From positions 3,472,001 to 3,536,000 of the forward strand of contig NZ_CP063374.1 of NCBI RefSeq assembly GCF_015160875.1: a stretch of 64,000 nucleotides of DNA, written 5' to 3'. A program made the position numbers and the translations under genes. Every line of letters starts with the position of its first letter. Positions within the stretch are counted from its first letter, which is position 1. This DNA comes from Streptomyces chromofuscus. GTDB taxonomy: Bacteria; Actinomycetota; Actinomycetes; Streptomycetales; Streptomycetaceae. Of the stretch, positions 35,489 through 45,006 are shown piece after piece. The notes under the pieces were generated by a model, which was not told the origin of the DNA, made no database searches, and saw nothing but the letters and a program-made list of their open reading frames with translations.

Positions 35489-36763
35489 GTGGCGTCCACG
35501 GTCACCTCGTCGAAGACCTCCCGCCCGGGATACGGCCGGCTGCTGCGCACGCGCGGCGCCTGGACGTTCCTGCTCCCCGGCTTCGCGGCACGCCAGCCGT
35601 TCGCGATGCTGACGATCTCCATCGTGCTGCTGGTGCAGCACACCACCGGCTCGTACGGCGTCGCGGGCGCCGCCGCGGCCGTCACCGGCGTCTCCATGGC
35701 GCTGTTCGCGCCCTGGACGGGCCGTCTCGCGGACCGCTTCGGGCAGCGGGCCGTACTCGTCCCCGGCATCCTGGTGCACGCCCTCGCCGGCCTCACCCTG
35801 ACGGCTCTGGCGCTGACGGACGCTCCCCTGTGGGCACTGTTCGCGGCGGCCGTCCCCACGGGCGCCTCGGTGCCGCAGATCGGCCCCATGGTGCGCGCGC
35901 GCTGGGCCGTCAGGCTGCAGGGCTCCCCCCTGATGAACACCGCCGCGGCCTTCGAGTCCGTCACGGACGAGCTGACCTTCGTCGTCGGCCCGTTGCTCGC
36001 CACCGCCCTGTGCACCGCCGTGGACCCGGCGGCGGGCCTGGTGACCGAGGCGGCGCTGACCCTGGTCGGCGGTCTGCTGTTCGCCGCGCAGAAGAGCACG
36101 CAGCCGGCGGTCACCACCGGGGGGCACGCGCGCGTGGAGCACGCCTCGGCGCTGAGCGTCCCCGGGGTGCGGGTGCTGGCCGTGGCGTTCCTGGGCATCG
36201 GTTCGGTCTTCGGCGGCATGCAGGTCTCGCTGGCCGCGTTCACCGAGTCGATCGGCGAGCCGGGCCTCAACGGCGTCCTGTACGGGACCTTCGCCGCGGG
36301 CAACATGCTGTCCGGCATCGCGTGCGGCGCCATCGCCTGGAAGGCGGCCGCGCAGCGCCGCCTGGTCGTCGGCTACGGCGCTCTCGCGCTGGCCGCGGCC
36401 GGCCTGTGGGCCGCGCACTCGGTGCTGCTGCTCGCCGGGCTCGGGCTCCTCGTCGGCATGTGCATCGCGCCCACCCTGATCACCGGCTACACGCTGGTCG
36501 AGAACCTGGTCCCCGCCGGGGCGCGCACCGAGGCGTTCACCTGGCTGACCGGCGCCGTCGCCCTCGGTCAGGCGGCTGCCGTCACGGTCGCCGGACAGCT
36601 GGAGGACCGCCTCTGGGACGGCGCCGGGTTCCTGGTTCCGCTCGGGGGCACGGCGCTGTCGCTGGCGACCCTGGTCGCGCTCAGGTCGCGGCTGGCCGTC
36701 CGGCCCCGGAGCCGGACGGTCGCACGTGGCGTCGGTCACCGCGCGCCGGTCGCAGTGGACTGA
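35489..36763 (+). CDS. MFS transporter
   Basis: A 424-residue major facilitator protein with twelve hydrophobic helices, and GRLADRFGQRA as the loop 2-3 motif. It looks like a sugar- or drug-type exporter of the Streptomyces core genome; the substrate is unknown. The GTG at 35489 has AAAGG upstream. A weak hairpin (CTCTGC/GCAGAG at 35331-35347) lies in the spacer before it, where I see no gene. Confidence 0.9.
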   Translation: MASTVTSSKTSRPGYGRLLRTRGAWTFLLPGFAARQPFAMLTISIVLLVQHTTGSYGVAGAAAAVTGVSMALFAPWTGRLADRFGQRAVLVPGILVHALAGLTLTALALTDAPLWALFAAAVPTGASVPQIGPMVRARWAVRLQGSPLMNTAAAFESVTDELTFVVGPLLATALCTAVDPAAGLVTEAALTLVGGLLFAAQKSTQPAVTTGGHARVEHASALSVPGVRVLAVAFLGIGSVFGGMQVSLAAFTESIGEPGLNGVLYGTFAAGNMLSGIACGAIAWKAAAQRRLVVGYGALALAAAGLWAAHSVLLLAGLGLLVGMCIAPTLITGYTLVENLVPAGARTEAFTWLTGAVALGQAAAVTVAGQLEDRLWDGAGFLVPLGGTALSLATLVALRSRLAVRPRSRTVARGVGHRAPVAVD

Positions 36764-36830
36764 TCCCGAGGAATACGTCACTATGGACCGTCGTTAGCAC
36801 TCATCGAGTGAGAGTGCCAGGAGGAAGACA

Positions 36831-37142
36831 GTGCCCACCTACCAGTACCAGTGCACCGAGTGCGGCAAGGGCCTCGAGGCGGTGCAGAAGTTCACCGACG
36901 ACGCTCTGACCGAGTGCCCCAGCTGCCAGGGCCGCCTGAAGAAGGTGTTCTCCGCGGTCGGCATTGTCTTCAAGGGCTCCGGTTTCTACCGCAATGACAG
37001 CCGCGGCTCCTCGTCGAGCAGCTCGCCGGCGTCCACGAGCTCGACCTCGTCGTCCTCCTCCTCGTCCTCCTCCTCCTCGTCCTCGTCCTCGGACTCGAAG
37101 GCGTCGAGCACCGGGACGTCGTCCAGCACCACCGCCGCCTGA
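36831..37142 (+). CDS. FmdB-family zinc ribbon protein with poly-Ser tail
   Basis: A 103-residue FmdB/CxxC_CxxC_SSSS regulator-type protein. The zinc ribbon is CTECGKGLEAV...CPSCQG (Cys at 8, 11, 29 and 32), then KVFSAVGIVFKGSGFY, and the C-terminus is about 45 residues of mostly Ser. The tail is encoded by mixed Ser codons (TCG, TCC, AGC), so it is a selected feature. A strong AGGAGG site precedes the GTG at 36831. Function unknown. Confidence 0.92.
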   Translation: MPTYQYQCTECGKGLEAVQKFTDDALTECPSCQGRLKKVFSAVGIVFKGSGFYRNDSRGSSSSSSPASTSSTSSSSSSSSSSSSSSSDSKASSTGTSSSTTAA

Positions 37143-37196
37143 GACACGCACTCACCGCACCCCGCCGGCGCGCAGCCGGTCGGGTACCGGTCGTCG

Positions 37197-37235
37197 GGAC
37201 CCTGCCGTCGTGAGACAGCGGGGTCCTCGGTCTTT
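37197..37235 (+). terminator. Terminator of the fmdB-like gene
   Basis: A 13-bp stem with one mismatch (37197-37209 and 37214-37226, loop GTGA) is followed by TCGGTCTTTT. Confidence 0.65.
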
Positions 37236-37283
37236 TCCGCACCGGCTCCTGCGGCCACTGCGACGGCGGCTACTGTGCTGGTC

Positions 37284-38117
37284 ATGGCGAACGCAGAGAT
37301 CGGTGTAATCGGCGGCTCAGGCTTCTACTCGTTTCTCGACGACGTGACCGAGCTCCAGGTGGACACGCCGTACGGGCAGCCCAGCGACTCCCTCTTCCTC
37401 GGCGAGGTCGCCGGCCGGCGGGTCGCGTTCCTGCCCCGGCACGGACGCGGCCACCACCTCCCGCCGCACCGGATCAACTACCGGGCCAACCTCTGGGCGC
37501 TGCGGTCAGTCGGCGTGCGCCAGGTCCTCGGGCCCTGCGCGGTGGGCGGACTGCGCCCCGAGTACGGCCCGGGCACGCTCCTCGTCCCGGATCAGCTGGT
37601 CGATCGCACGAAGTCCCGGGTAGCGACGTACTTCGACGGGCTGCCGCTGCCCGACGGCACCGTGCCGAACGTGGTGCACGTGTCGCTGGCCGACCCCTAC
37701 TGCCCCACCGGACGGTCGGCCGCCCTGAAGGCCGCCCGCGGGCGGAACTGGGAGCCGGTGGACGGCGGAACCCTCGTCGTGATCGAGGGGCCGCGCTTCT
37801 CGACCCGTGCCGAATCGTTGTGGCACCAGGCGCTGGGCTGGTCCGTGGTGGGCATGACCGGCCACCCCGAGGCGGCGCTCGCCCGGGAGCTGGAGCTCTG
37901 CTACACCTCCCTCAACCTGGTCACCGACCTGGACGCGGGCGCCGAGACCGGGGAGGGCGTGTCGCACGAGGAGGTGCTGCGGGTGTTCGCCGCGAACATG
38001 GAACGGCTGCGGGGCGTGCTGTTCGACGCGGTGGCGGCACTGCCCGCGACCGAGGAGCGGGACTGCCTGTGCGCGAACGCGCTGGGCGGGATGAATCCGG
38101 GGTTCGCGTTGCCGTAG
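37284..38117 (+). CDS. Methylthioadenosine phosphorylase family enzyme
   Basis: A 277-residue protein of the MTA/purine nucleoside phosphorylase family: IGVIGGSGFY at the N-terminus, FLPRHGRGHHLPPHRINYRA (phosphate and base pocket), EGPRFSTRAE and MTGHPEAALARELEL follow. It probably splits 5'-methylthioadenosine (or the inosine form) in methionine salvage; the specificity residues near TDLDAG do not decide which. The ATG at 37284 has no Shine-Dalgarno, and TACTGT ends 7 bases upstream, so the message may be leaderless. Spacer 38118-38339 holds only GGGCGAAG-type repeats. Confidence 0.9.
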   Translation: MANAEIGVIGGSGFYSFLDDVTELQVDTPYGQPSDSLFLGEVAGRRVAFLPRHGRGHHLPPHRINYRANLWALRSVGVRQVLGPCAVGGLRPEYGPGTLLVPDQLVDRTKSRVATYFDGLPLPDGTVPNVVHVSLADPYCPTGRSAALKAARGRNWEPVDGGTLVVIEGPRFSTRAESLWHQALGWSVVGMTGHPEAALARELELCYTSLNLVTDLDAGAETGEGVSHEEVLRVFAANMERLRGVLFDAVAALPATEERDCLCANALGGMNPGFALP

Positions 38118-38339
38118 CCAGGGGCCGGCGGGCGAAGGGGCGGGCGGGCGAAGGGGCGCGCGAAGTGTGGTGATGAGATGCGGGGACGAGGTGTGGGGAC
38201 GGGTGCGGGGTTGAGGTGCGGGGAGGTGGAACTTCTCGTTCGGGTGAGGGAGTTGTCCACAACCCGTCGGTAGTGCACGAGCCCCGGCGGGCGGCGGTGC
38301 GAAGCCTCATCGTGGGCTGCAACCGATCCGTCGTCACAG

Positions 38340-38978
38340 GTGGTGGTCCTCGTGCCCCTCGGCCCGTCCTTCGATCCTTCCTTGCGTCCGTCCTCCCGTC
38401 CTCCCGTCGAACCGTCCTCTTCTCGGTCTGCTGTTCCGCCCTCCGCGCCCTGCCCTCCGCTCCCGCTCGGCGCCGACGCGCCGCCGACGTGCGAGGTGCC
38501 GCACTTCGCTCCCGTTCGCGTCCGCGGCGGACGGTATCCGCTGCGTCGGTTCGTACGACACCGGCGGCGGGCCCTGGCCGCCGGCCTCGCGCTCACCGCC
38601 GCGGCGCTCGTGGCCGCCGGCCCGCGTGCACCGGCCGACGCTCACCGGGGCGACCGGGCCCGCGGGCATCCCGTGGCGGACCGGGCGCCGGAGCGCCGGG
38701 CCGTGGAGCGGGTGTCCGCGCCCGTGCGGATCGCCGACGCGGCGACGGTTCGGCTGCTGCGTCCCGGCGACCGGGTGGACGTCGTCGCGGCCGGGGAGAC
38801 GGCGGCGGGCGGTACGGCCGACGTGGTCGCGCGCGGTGCGCTGGTGACCAAGGTGCCCGAGCCGCTGGACGGCGAGATCGACAGCGGGGCGCTGGTCGTG
38901 CTGTCGGTTCCGCGTGCCACGGCGGTGCGTCTGGCGGGCGCGAGCGCCACGGCCCGGCTGGCGGTGACGCTGTGCTGA
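38340..38978 (+). CDS. SAF-domain protein related to RcpC/CpaB
   Basis: A protein of up to 212 residues: Pro/Ser-rich start, one hydrophobic helix (about 77-96) and a C-terminal SAF-like region (about 125-205) with APVRIADAATVRLLRPGDRVDVVA, typical of small Streptomyces RcpC/CpaB proteins. It is not accompanied by pilus genes. Starts are uncertain, with GTGs at 38340, 38343 and 38352. It precedes mscL on the same strand. Confidence 0.75.
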   Translation: MVVLVPLGPSFDPSLRPSSRPPVEPSSSRSAVPPSAPCPPLPLGADAPPTCEVPHFAPVRVRGGRYPLRRFVRHRRRALAAGLALTAAALVAAGPRAPADAHRGDRARGHPVADRAPERRAVERVSAPVRIADAATVRLLRPGDRVDVVAAGETAAGGTADVVARGALVTKVPEPLDGEIDSGALVVLSVPRATAVRLAGASATARLAVTLC

Positions 38979-39119
38979 ACCGGGTCTTGCGCGCGGTGCG
39001 CGGTTGGCTCTCGAGCGGCTCCCCGAAGCCAACGAACTGGACACGGGCGCCTCGCCCTGCCGTAGGTTGCGGAACTGTTTGTTCCACAGGATGCAGGTGT
39101 GATGAGGAGAGGCCACGAG

Positions 39120-39605
39120 GTGAGCGAGAAGAAGGAACCGGGCGTCTGGCAGGGCTTCAAGGCCTTCCTGATGCGCGGGAACGTCGTCGATCTGGCAGTC
39201 GCGGTGGTCATCGGCGCCGCCTTCACCAACATCGTCAACTCGGTGGTGAAAGGCGTCATCAACCCGCTGGTCGGAGCGATCGGCACGAAGAACCTCGACA
39301 GCTACACGTCGTGCCTCAAAGGACCGTGCGAGGTGGGCGCGGACGGGGCCGTCACCAGCGGGGTGATGATCCTGTGGGGCTCCGTCCTGGGGTCCACGCT
39401 GAGCTTCGTGACCACCGCGGCGGTGGTCTACTTCCTGATGGTGCTGCCGATGGCGAAGTACCTGGCCCGCCAGGAGGCCCGCCGCAAGGCGCGGGAGGGC
39501 ACGCGCGAGGTCATCGAGGTGACCGAGCTGGAGGTGCTCAAGGAGATCCGCGACGCACTGCTCGCGCAGAACGCTCAACGCGGCTCGGGCCACGCCGAAC
39601 GGTAG
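39120..39605 (+). CDS. mscL: Large-conductance mechanosensitive channel MscL
   Basis: A 161-residue MscL: FLMRGNVVDLAVAVVIGAAFTNIV is the N-terminal helix and pore-lining segment, with a second helix at about 78-100 and a charged C-terminal bundle. A Cys-containing loop sits between the helices. It releases solutes during osmotic down-shock. The GTG at 39120 was chosen because AGGAG stands about 10 bases upstream; the ATG at 39099 lies before that site. Confidence 0.95.
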   Translation: MSEKKEPGVWQGFKAFLMRGNVVDLAVAVVIGAAFTNIVNSVVKGVINPLVGAIGTKNLDSYTSCLKGPCEVGADGAVTSGVMILWGSVLGSTLSFVTTAAVVYFLMVLPMAKYLARQEARRKAREGTREVIEVTELEVLKEIRDALLAQNAQRGSGHAER

Positions 39606-39618
39606 CCCAGCGGGCGGC

Positions 39619-39831
39619 TCACAGGTGGTGGGGCGGCTTCTCGTCGAGGAAACGCCTCAGGTCGTCGGCGGCGCCGCCACCGCCGCCCGGTCGCTCGCCC
39701 CACCCACGGTCCGTGTCGTCCGACGACTGCTCGTCCAGCGGGTCGCCGAAGATCAGCGCGGCCTTGGGCTCACGCGGCTCATGTGGCTCGCGCGACTCGC
39801 CGGGCTCGTCGGGGGTGGAGGAGGCGCTCAT
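39619..39831 (-). CDS. Small conserved acidic protein
   Basis: A 70-residue protein with acidic, Pro-rich N-terminus, a Gly run and the C-terminal DLRRFLDEKPPHHL, a tail I recall from small Streptomyces proteins at this position. A GGGGG ribosome site precedes the ATG at 39831. Function unknown. The 269 bases upstream (to 40100) are low-complexity, with repeated GGGCCCGCGCC-type units, and hold no credible gene. Confidence 0.7.
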   Translation of the reverse strand: MSASSTPDEPGESREPHEPREPKAALIFGDPLDEQSSDDTDRGWGERPGGGGGAADDLRRFLDEKPPHHL

Positions 39832-40100
39832 GCCCCCAGGGTACGGGGCGGGTGCCGATGCGGACCGGGACCGCACGGGGCCGCTGCCCGCCCGCGCCGG
39901 AGCGGCGCCCGGCCGGCCCGCAGCCGAGGAACCCGCAACCGGCGGGCCCGCGCGCGACGAGCCGGCATACGGCGGGCCCGCGCCCCACGGACCCGCGCCG
40001 GACGAGCCCGCGCCGGACAAGCCCGCGCCCGCAGGTCGATACCCCTGGTTGGATCCCGCTTGCGGGGATTTTCCGGCCGGCATCTGCTGTGCTTGGAATC

Positions 40101-41339
40101 ATGACCTCCCGTTCGACTCCGTCGCCCGCCTCGTCCAGCGCGCCGGCCTCACGAAGGCCGGTGCGCCGGCTCACCGCCCGCGGTCGCGAGGAGCCGCACC
40201 GCGTCGCCACGCCGCTGGAGCTGTTCTTCGACCTGTGTTTCGTGGTGGCGGTCGCACAGGCGGGACGCCAGCTGGTGCACGCCGTCGCCGAGGCCCATGC
40301 CGCCGAGGGCATCCTGAACTACGCGCTGGTGTTCTTCGCCATCTGGTGGGCGTGGATGAACTTCACCTGGTTCGCCTCGGCGTACGACAACGACGACGTT
40401 CTCTACCGCGTGGTCACCCTGGTGCAGATCGGTGGCGTCCTGGTGCTCGCCGCCGGGATCCCGCAGGCCTTCGAGGAGAACGACTTCCTGTTCGTCTTCC
40501 TCGGCTACGTGGTGATGCGGCTGGCGATGGCCGTGCAGTGGCTGCGGGCCGCGAGAGCGACCGAGGGCGCGGAGCGCACCACGGCGCTGCGGTACGTCGG
40601 CGGTGTGCTGCTCTGTCAGATCGGCTGGCTGGGTCTTGTGCTCTTCCCCGGGCCCGCGCGCCTGTGGGTGTATCTGGTGATGGTGGTCGCCGAGCTGTGC
40701 GTGCCGCTCTACGCGGAGAAGAACCGGCCGACCACGTGGCATCCGCATCACATCGCCGAGCGGTACGGGCTGTTCACGATCATCGTGCTCGGCGAGACGA
40801 TCGCCGCGGCCACGGTAGCCGTGAAGTCGGGCGCGGACGAGAACGCCGCCTGGGGCGACCTGCTCCCCATCGCGGCGGGTGGCCTACTGATCGTGTTCTC
40901 CGCCTGGTGGATCTACTTCGTGGTGCCGATCCACGGGCGTCTGCGGTCCAACCGGGAGTCCTTCGTGTGGGGTTACGGCCACTACCTGATCTTCTCCTCG
41001 GCGGCCGCGATCGGCGCGGGCCTGGAGGTGACGGTCGAGCAGGTGGTCGGCAAGGCGCACATCTCCACGCTGTCCGCGTCCGCCGCGGTGACCCTGCCGA
41101 CGGCGTTGTTCCTGCTCACGGTGTGGGCGCTGCACGCGCGTCACTTCAAGGTGGGCATCGCCGACCAACTCGTCCTGCCGACGGCGGCGTTGCTGGTGAT
41201 CTGCTGCACCTTCCTGGGCCACTGGGCGGTCCTCGCGGCCGGCGTCGTGTCGGCGCTGGCGGTGGTGACCGGGGTGACCCTGACGGCACGCCGGACCGCC
41301 CAGGAACATGAGGCACGGGCGAGCGGGGCCGCCGTCTGA
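40101..41339 (+). CDS. Low-temperature-requirement A (LtrA) family membrane protein
   Basis: A 412-residue LtrA-family protein with about ten helices. Signature segments are VATPLELFFDLCFVVAVAQ (residues 33-51), WWAWMNFTWFASAYDNDD, and HIAERYGLFTIIVLGE. The role is unknown; the name comes from a Listeria mutant. The ATG at 40101 has only GGA upstream. A separate promoter is likely, as the previous gene on this strand is mscL. Confidence 0.92.
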   Translation: MTSRSTPSPASSSAPASRRPVRRLTARGREEPHRVATPLELFFDLCFVVAVAQAGRQLVHAVAEAHAAEGILNYALVFFAIWWAWMNFTWFASAYDNDDVLYRVVTLVQIGGVLVLAAGIPQAFEENDFLFVFLGYVVMRLAMAVQWLRAARATEGAERTTALRYVGGVLLCQIGWLGLVLFPGPARLWVYLVMVVAELCVPLYAEKNRPTTWHPHHIAERYGLFTIIVLGETIAAATVAVKSGADENAAWGDLLPIAAGGLLIVFSAWWIYFVVPIHGRLRSNRESFVWGYGHYLIFSSAAAIGAGLEVTVEQVVGKAHISTLSASAAVTLPTALFLLTVWALHARHFKVGIADQLVLPTAALLVICCTFLGHWAVLAAGVVSALAVVTGVTLTARRTAQEHEARASGAAV

Positions 41340-41433
41340 CTCCAGGGGCGTGAGGCACGGGCGGGCGGAACGGCCGCCTGACTCCGGGAGCGTGGGCCGG
41401 GGTGAGGATCCGCGGGGCAGGAGACTGGTCCCC

Positions 41434-42474
41434 ATGACAGTTGATGCTCTGACGGATGTGACCGGCCTGCGGGTGGGACACGCGACGCGCACCGGCGACG
41501 GCTGGCTCACCGGCACGACGGTCGTCCTCGCTCCCGAGGGCGGGGCCGTCACCGCGGTGGACGTGCGCGGCGGTGGCCCCGGCACCAAGGAGACCGACGC
41601 CCTCGATCCACGCAACGTGGTGCAGAAGGCCGAGGCGGTGGTGCTGACCGGGGGCAGCGCGTACGGACTCGACTCCGCGTCCGGTGTGATGGCCTGGTTG
41701 GAGGAGCGCCGGCGCGGGGTGCGCGTCGGGCCGGATCCGGCACACGTCGTGCCGGTGGTGCCCGCGGCGTGCGTCTTCGACCTGGGCCGGGGTGGCGACT
41801 TCCGAGCCAGGCCGGACGCGGCCCTCGGCCGGGCGGCTGTCGAGGCGGCCGCGGCGAGCGGGATCGGCGCGCCGGTGCGGGAGGGCTGCGTCGGCGCCGG
41901 TACGGGGGCCACGGTCGGGCCGATGAAGGGCGGGGTCGGCACCGCGAGCGTCGTGCTCGACTCGGGGATTACGGTGGCCGCGCTGGTGGTGGCCAACGCC
42001 GCGGGGTCGGTGACGGATCCGGAGACGGGGGTGCTGTACGGGGAGTTGTTCCAGGGGCGCGTCAGCTACCCGGATGCGCACGTGCACGAGGCGGCGCGCA
42101 CGCGGCTCGCCGAGAGCGCGGCGAGGAACGCGCCGCCTCCGCTGAACACCACCCTCGCGGTCGTCGCGACGGACGCGGACCTGTCGAAGGCGCAGGCGCA
42201 GAAGCTGGCGGGGACGGCGCACGACGGCATCGCGCGCGCGGTGCGGCCGGTGCATCTGCTGCACGACGGCGACACGGTCTTCGCGCTGGCGACCGGGGCA
42301 CGCGCGCTCGACGCCACGCAGCCGCTGGCGCTGAACGAGATCCTGGCGGCCGGCGCGGACGTGGTGACCCGCGCGATCGTGCGGGCGGTACGAGCGGCCG
42401 AACCGGTGGAGGGGAACAGGGAGGGAGGGGGAGGGGGGTGGCCCTCCTACACGGAGCTGTACGGCGGGAGTTGA
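41434..42474 (+). CDS. P1/DmpA-family (S58) Ntn peptidase
   Basis: A 346-residue protein of the P1/S58 family. VTGLRVGHATR, VVLTGGSAYGLDSA, GAGTGATVGPMKGGVGTAS are typical, and PLNTTLAVVATDADLSK holds the predicted autocleavage point before the nucleophilic Thr. It is an aminopeptidase-like Ntn hydrolase; substrates are probably D- or beta-amino-acid peptides. The ATG at 41434 has AGGAG upstream. Confidence 0.93.
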   Translation: MTVDALTDVTGLRVGHATRTGDGWLTGTTVVLAPEGGAVTAVDVRGGGPGTKETDALDPRNVVQKAEAVVLTGGSAYGLDSASGVMAWLEERRRGVRVGPDPAHVVPVVPAACVFDLGRGGDFRARPDAALGRAAVEAAAASGIGAPVREGCVGAGTGATVGPMKGGVGTASVVLDSGITVAALVVANAAGSVTDPETGVLYGELFQGRVSYPDAHVHEAARTRLAESAARNAPPPLNTTLAVVATDADLSKAQAQKLAGTAHDGIARAVRPVHLLHDGDTVFALATGARALDATQPLALNEILAAGADVVTRAIVRAVRAAEPVEGNREGGGGGWPSYTELYGGS

Positions 42475-42639
42475 CAGCCCGGCGCCGCCCCGGCGCCGCT
42501 CCGTCGAGCGCAGTGATTGTCGCGGTTCTGTCACGTGATGGCGTTCCCGGCGAGCGGAGGGAACCCGGCCGGTGCCCGGTTCCCTCTTTCTCCCCACACC
42601 GGAACGGATCACCCACATCACACGAACAGGGAGCAGCCC

Positions 42640-43875
42640 ATGACAACGCCGGACATACCAACGAGGCGCACGTCAGCGGCCTGCGCCGCCCTGCTGGTCG
42701 GCGCGTTGGCCCTGACCGCCTGCACGGGAAGCGCCCGGGCCGGTAACGACGACAAGGGAAGCCGCGGCAGCGGCGGCGGGGCGAGGACCTCGGCGGCACG
42801 GATCGTCATCTCGGCCGGGGACGGCTCGACCGGCGCGTCGATCAACACGACCGGTGTGAAGGTCAGCGGCGGGAAGCTGACCGAGGTGAGGATGACGGTG
42901 GCCGGGACGGGGCAGGCCGTGGCGGGCGCCGTCTCCGCGGACGGGCGGAGCTGGAAGCCGAAGGAGCAGCTGGAGCGGGGGACGAAGTACGAGATAGCGG
43001 CGCGGGCGAAGGACGCGAACGGCACGACCACCGCCGCCGAGTCGACGTTCACCACCGTCACGCCCGAGGACAGCTTCATCGGGACCTACACGCCGGACGA
43101 CGGGACGACGGTCGGGGTCGGCATGCCGGTGTCGTTCACGTTCGACAAGGCGATCAGCGACAAGAAGGCCGTGCAGTCGCACATCACGGTCACGTCGAGC
43201 AGCGGACAGCAGGTGGTCGGGCACTGGTTCGGGTCGCAGCGGCTCGACTTCCGGCCCGAGGACTACTGGAAGGCCGGCTCCAAGGTCACGATGAAGATCG
43301 ACCTGGACGGGGTGGAGGGCGCGAACGGCGTCTACGGGGTGCAGAAGAAGACGGTCACCTTCACGATCGGCCGCTCGCAGGTCTCCACGGTGGACGCCGG
43401 TACGCAGACGATGACGGTCGAGCGCGACGGCCGGACCGTCCGGACGATCCCGATCTCGGCGGGCAGCCCCGAGTTCACCACGTACAACGGGCGGATGGTG
43501 ATCAGCGAGAAGCTGGCGGAGACGCGGATGGACAGCCGCACGGTCGACCTCGCCGACGCGTACAACATCCCCGACGTGCCGCACGCGATGCGGCTGACCA
43601 CGTCCGGCACGTTCATCCACGGCAACTACTGGTACAAGAGGGCCGATCCGCCCTTCGGCCGCTACGGCAGCAGCCACGGCTGCGTCGGACTGCAGGACGT
43701 GCAGGGCGGGCAGGGGGACACCCCGGCCAAGTGGTTCTACGACAACTCCCTCGTCGGGGACGTCGTGATCGTGAAGAACTCCGCCGACTCCACGGTGGCG
43801 CCGGACAACGGGCTCAACGGCTGGAACATGGCGTGGAGCGAGTGGACGGCCGGGAGCTCGGGGAGCACCGGCTGA
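42640..43875 (+). CDS. Lipoprotein L,D-transpeptidase
   Basis: A 411-residue lipoprotein: signal peptide with lipobox LTAC (Cys near residue 28), two Ig-like domains (about 50-260) and a YkuD catalytic domain. His327 and the SHGC set with Cys348 are present, the usual L,D-transpeptidase nucleophile. It makes 3-3 cross-links in peptidoglycan or attaches proteins. A GGGAG site precedes the ATG at 42640; the longer ORF start at 42517 would lack the signal peptide at the N-terminus. Confidence 0.95.
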   Translation: MTTPDIPTRRTSAACAALLVGALALTACTGSARAGNDDKGSRGSGGGARTSAARIVISAGDGSTGASINTTGVKVSGGKLTEVRMTVAGTGQAVAGAVSADGRSWKPKEQLERGTKYEIAARAKDANGTTTAAESTFTTVTPEDSFIGTYTPDDGTTVGVGMPVSFTFDKAISDKKAVQSHITVTSSSGQQVVGHWFGSQRLDFRPEDYWKAGSKVTMKIDLDGVEGANGVYGVQKKTVTFTIGRSQVSTVDAGTQTMTVERDGRTVRTIPISAGSPEFTTYNGRMVISEKLAETRMDSRTVDLADAYNIPDVPHAMRLTTSGTFIHGNYWYKRADPPFGRYGSSHGCVGLQDVQGGQGDTPAKWFYDNSLVGDVVIVKNSADSTVAPDNGLNGWNMAWSEWTAGSSGSTG

Positions 43876-44002
43876 CCGAGGCGTGCCGGGAGAGAGATCC
43901 GTACGACGGCCGTCCGACCAGCGATTTTTGACGGACCATCGGGTCGCCTGGGAACTTCTCGCGCGGCCCGGCCGTTTTCCCGGCGTACGTTTTCTCGGTT
44001 CC

Positions 44003-44017
44003 CGGACATGATGTCCG
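44003..44017. promoter_or_regulatory. Nested palindrome upstream of DUF6227 gene
   Basis: CGGACAT-G-ATGTCCG is a perfect 7-1-7 palindrome, enclosed by CTCGGT and ACCGAG arms (about 43994-44023). It lies 57 bases before the TTG start of the DUF6227 gene. Confidence 0.55.
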
Positions 44018-44074
44018 ACCGAGGGGCTACGGTATGCACCCACAAGGTGACATGCAGCAACGCCGGGAGAAACC

Positions 44075-44821
44075 TTGAGCGTTCCGTACGAGACGGCAGC
44101 GTACGAACCACCCGATTCGCCCGAGTCTCCGGAGGAGCACCTCGCGCGACTGCTCGGGCGCGCTCTGAACTCGTTCGAGCTGCCCGACGAGACCATAAGG
44201 CTGCTCGACAGCGCGCTGGCGCACGACAGTTCGCTGCACTCCGCACACCACAGCGCCGGCCTGCACCAGGAGACGCACCGGCACACCTGGCTGCTCGCCG
44301 ACGGCTCGGCGCTCACCCTCTGGGAACTCGTCCACAACACCACGCCGGGCGGGGCTCCGCAGCACGAGGTGTACGTCGACTCGGAGGAGTTGCGCGCGGC
44401 GGGCGCCCGGCTCCCGCTGCCGCCGGAGGCGCCGGACTTCGAACTGCCGGTGCCGGTGGAGCTGCCGTCGGTCCTCACGCCGCGGCACACGTACGTTCCG
44501 GACGACTCGGCGGATCACGCCCGCCGACTGCTGCGCCGGGCGGAGAACGGGGACCGGCCGGGCGCGGAGACGGCCTCGCTGCTCGCCACGGCGTGCGCCC
44601 ACCAGATCACCCAGGCCTTCGGGCGGCCGTGCCGCGCGGGCCGTGTCGCGCTGGGCTTCTCGCTCTACGAGCACGCGTTCCTGCTGTGCGACGGGCAGGA
44701 GGTCTCACTGTGGGAGGTCGAGCACACGGCCACACCGGACGGCCGGCACATGTGCGAGGTCTACACGACGGAGGACGCGGCCCGGGAGGCGATGGAGCGC
44801 AGGGCGGCCCACCTGTCCTGA
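44075..44821 (+). CDS. DUF6227 family protein
   Basis: A 248-residue Streptomyces-specific protein of the DUF6227 family, with duplicated halves: HTWLLADGSALTLWELVHNTTP (about 70-91) and HAFLLCDGQEVSLWEVEHTA (about 195-214) match each other. The start is a TTG at 44075 preceded by GGGAGA. Function unknown. Confidence 0.85.
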   Translation: MSVPYETAAYEPPDSPESPEEHLARLLGRALNSFELPDETIRLLDSALAHDSSLHSAHHSAGLHQETHRHTWLLADGSALTLWELVHNTTPGGAPQHEVYVDSEELRAAGARLPLPPEAPDFELPVPVELPSVLTPRHTYVPDDSADHARRLLRRAENGDRPGAETASLLATACAHQITQAFGRPCRAGRVALGFSLYEHAFLLCDGQEVSLWEVEHTATPDGRHMCEVYTTEDAAREAMERRAAHLS

Positions 44822-44953
44822 AGGGTCCGGGGCAGCCGCGTGGGTTGTCGCTAGGGGTGCGGGGCAGCGCACCGGGTGTCGCGAGGGGTGCAGCACAGCC
44901 GCGCCGGTCGTCCTGAGAGGGCCGAGACGGCACGCCCCGCCCATGCGCGCACG

Positions 44954-44989
44954 GTACGGTCCGGGACCCCGACCGGTCCCGGACCGTAC
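44954..44989. terminator. Terminator of the fruA gene
   Basis: A perfect 15-bp stem, GTACGGTCCGGGACC and its complement with a 6-base loop, lies just beyond the fruA stop codon. It separates fruA from the convergent DUF6227 gene. Confidence 0.8.
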
Positions 44990-45006
44990 TGCCGTTCCGC
45001 GGCCGG

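Noticed and set aside
39832..40100. Pro/Ala/Asp repeat-rich frame between the small protein and LtrA
   Set aside because: It has no start with a ribosome site, overlaps the regulatory region and is low-complexity in all frames.
38216..41311. A plus-strand open frame of about 1031 codons spanning mscL and LtrA genes
   Set aside because: It overlaps well-supported genes in another frame, contains no family motif and is explained by high GC content.
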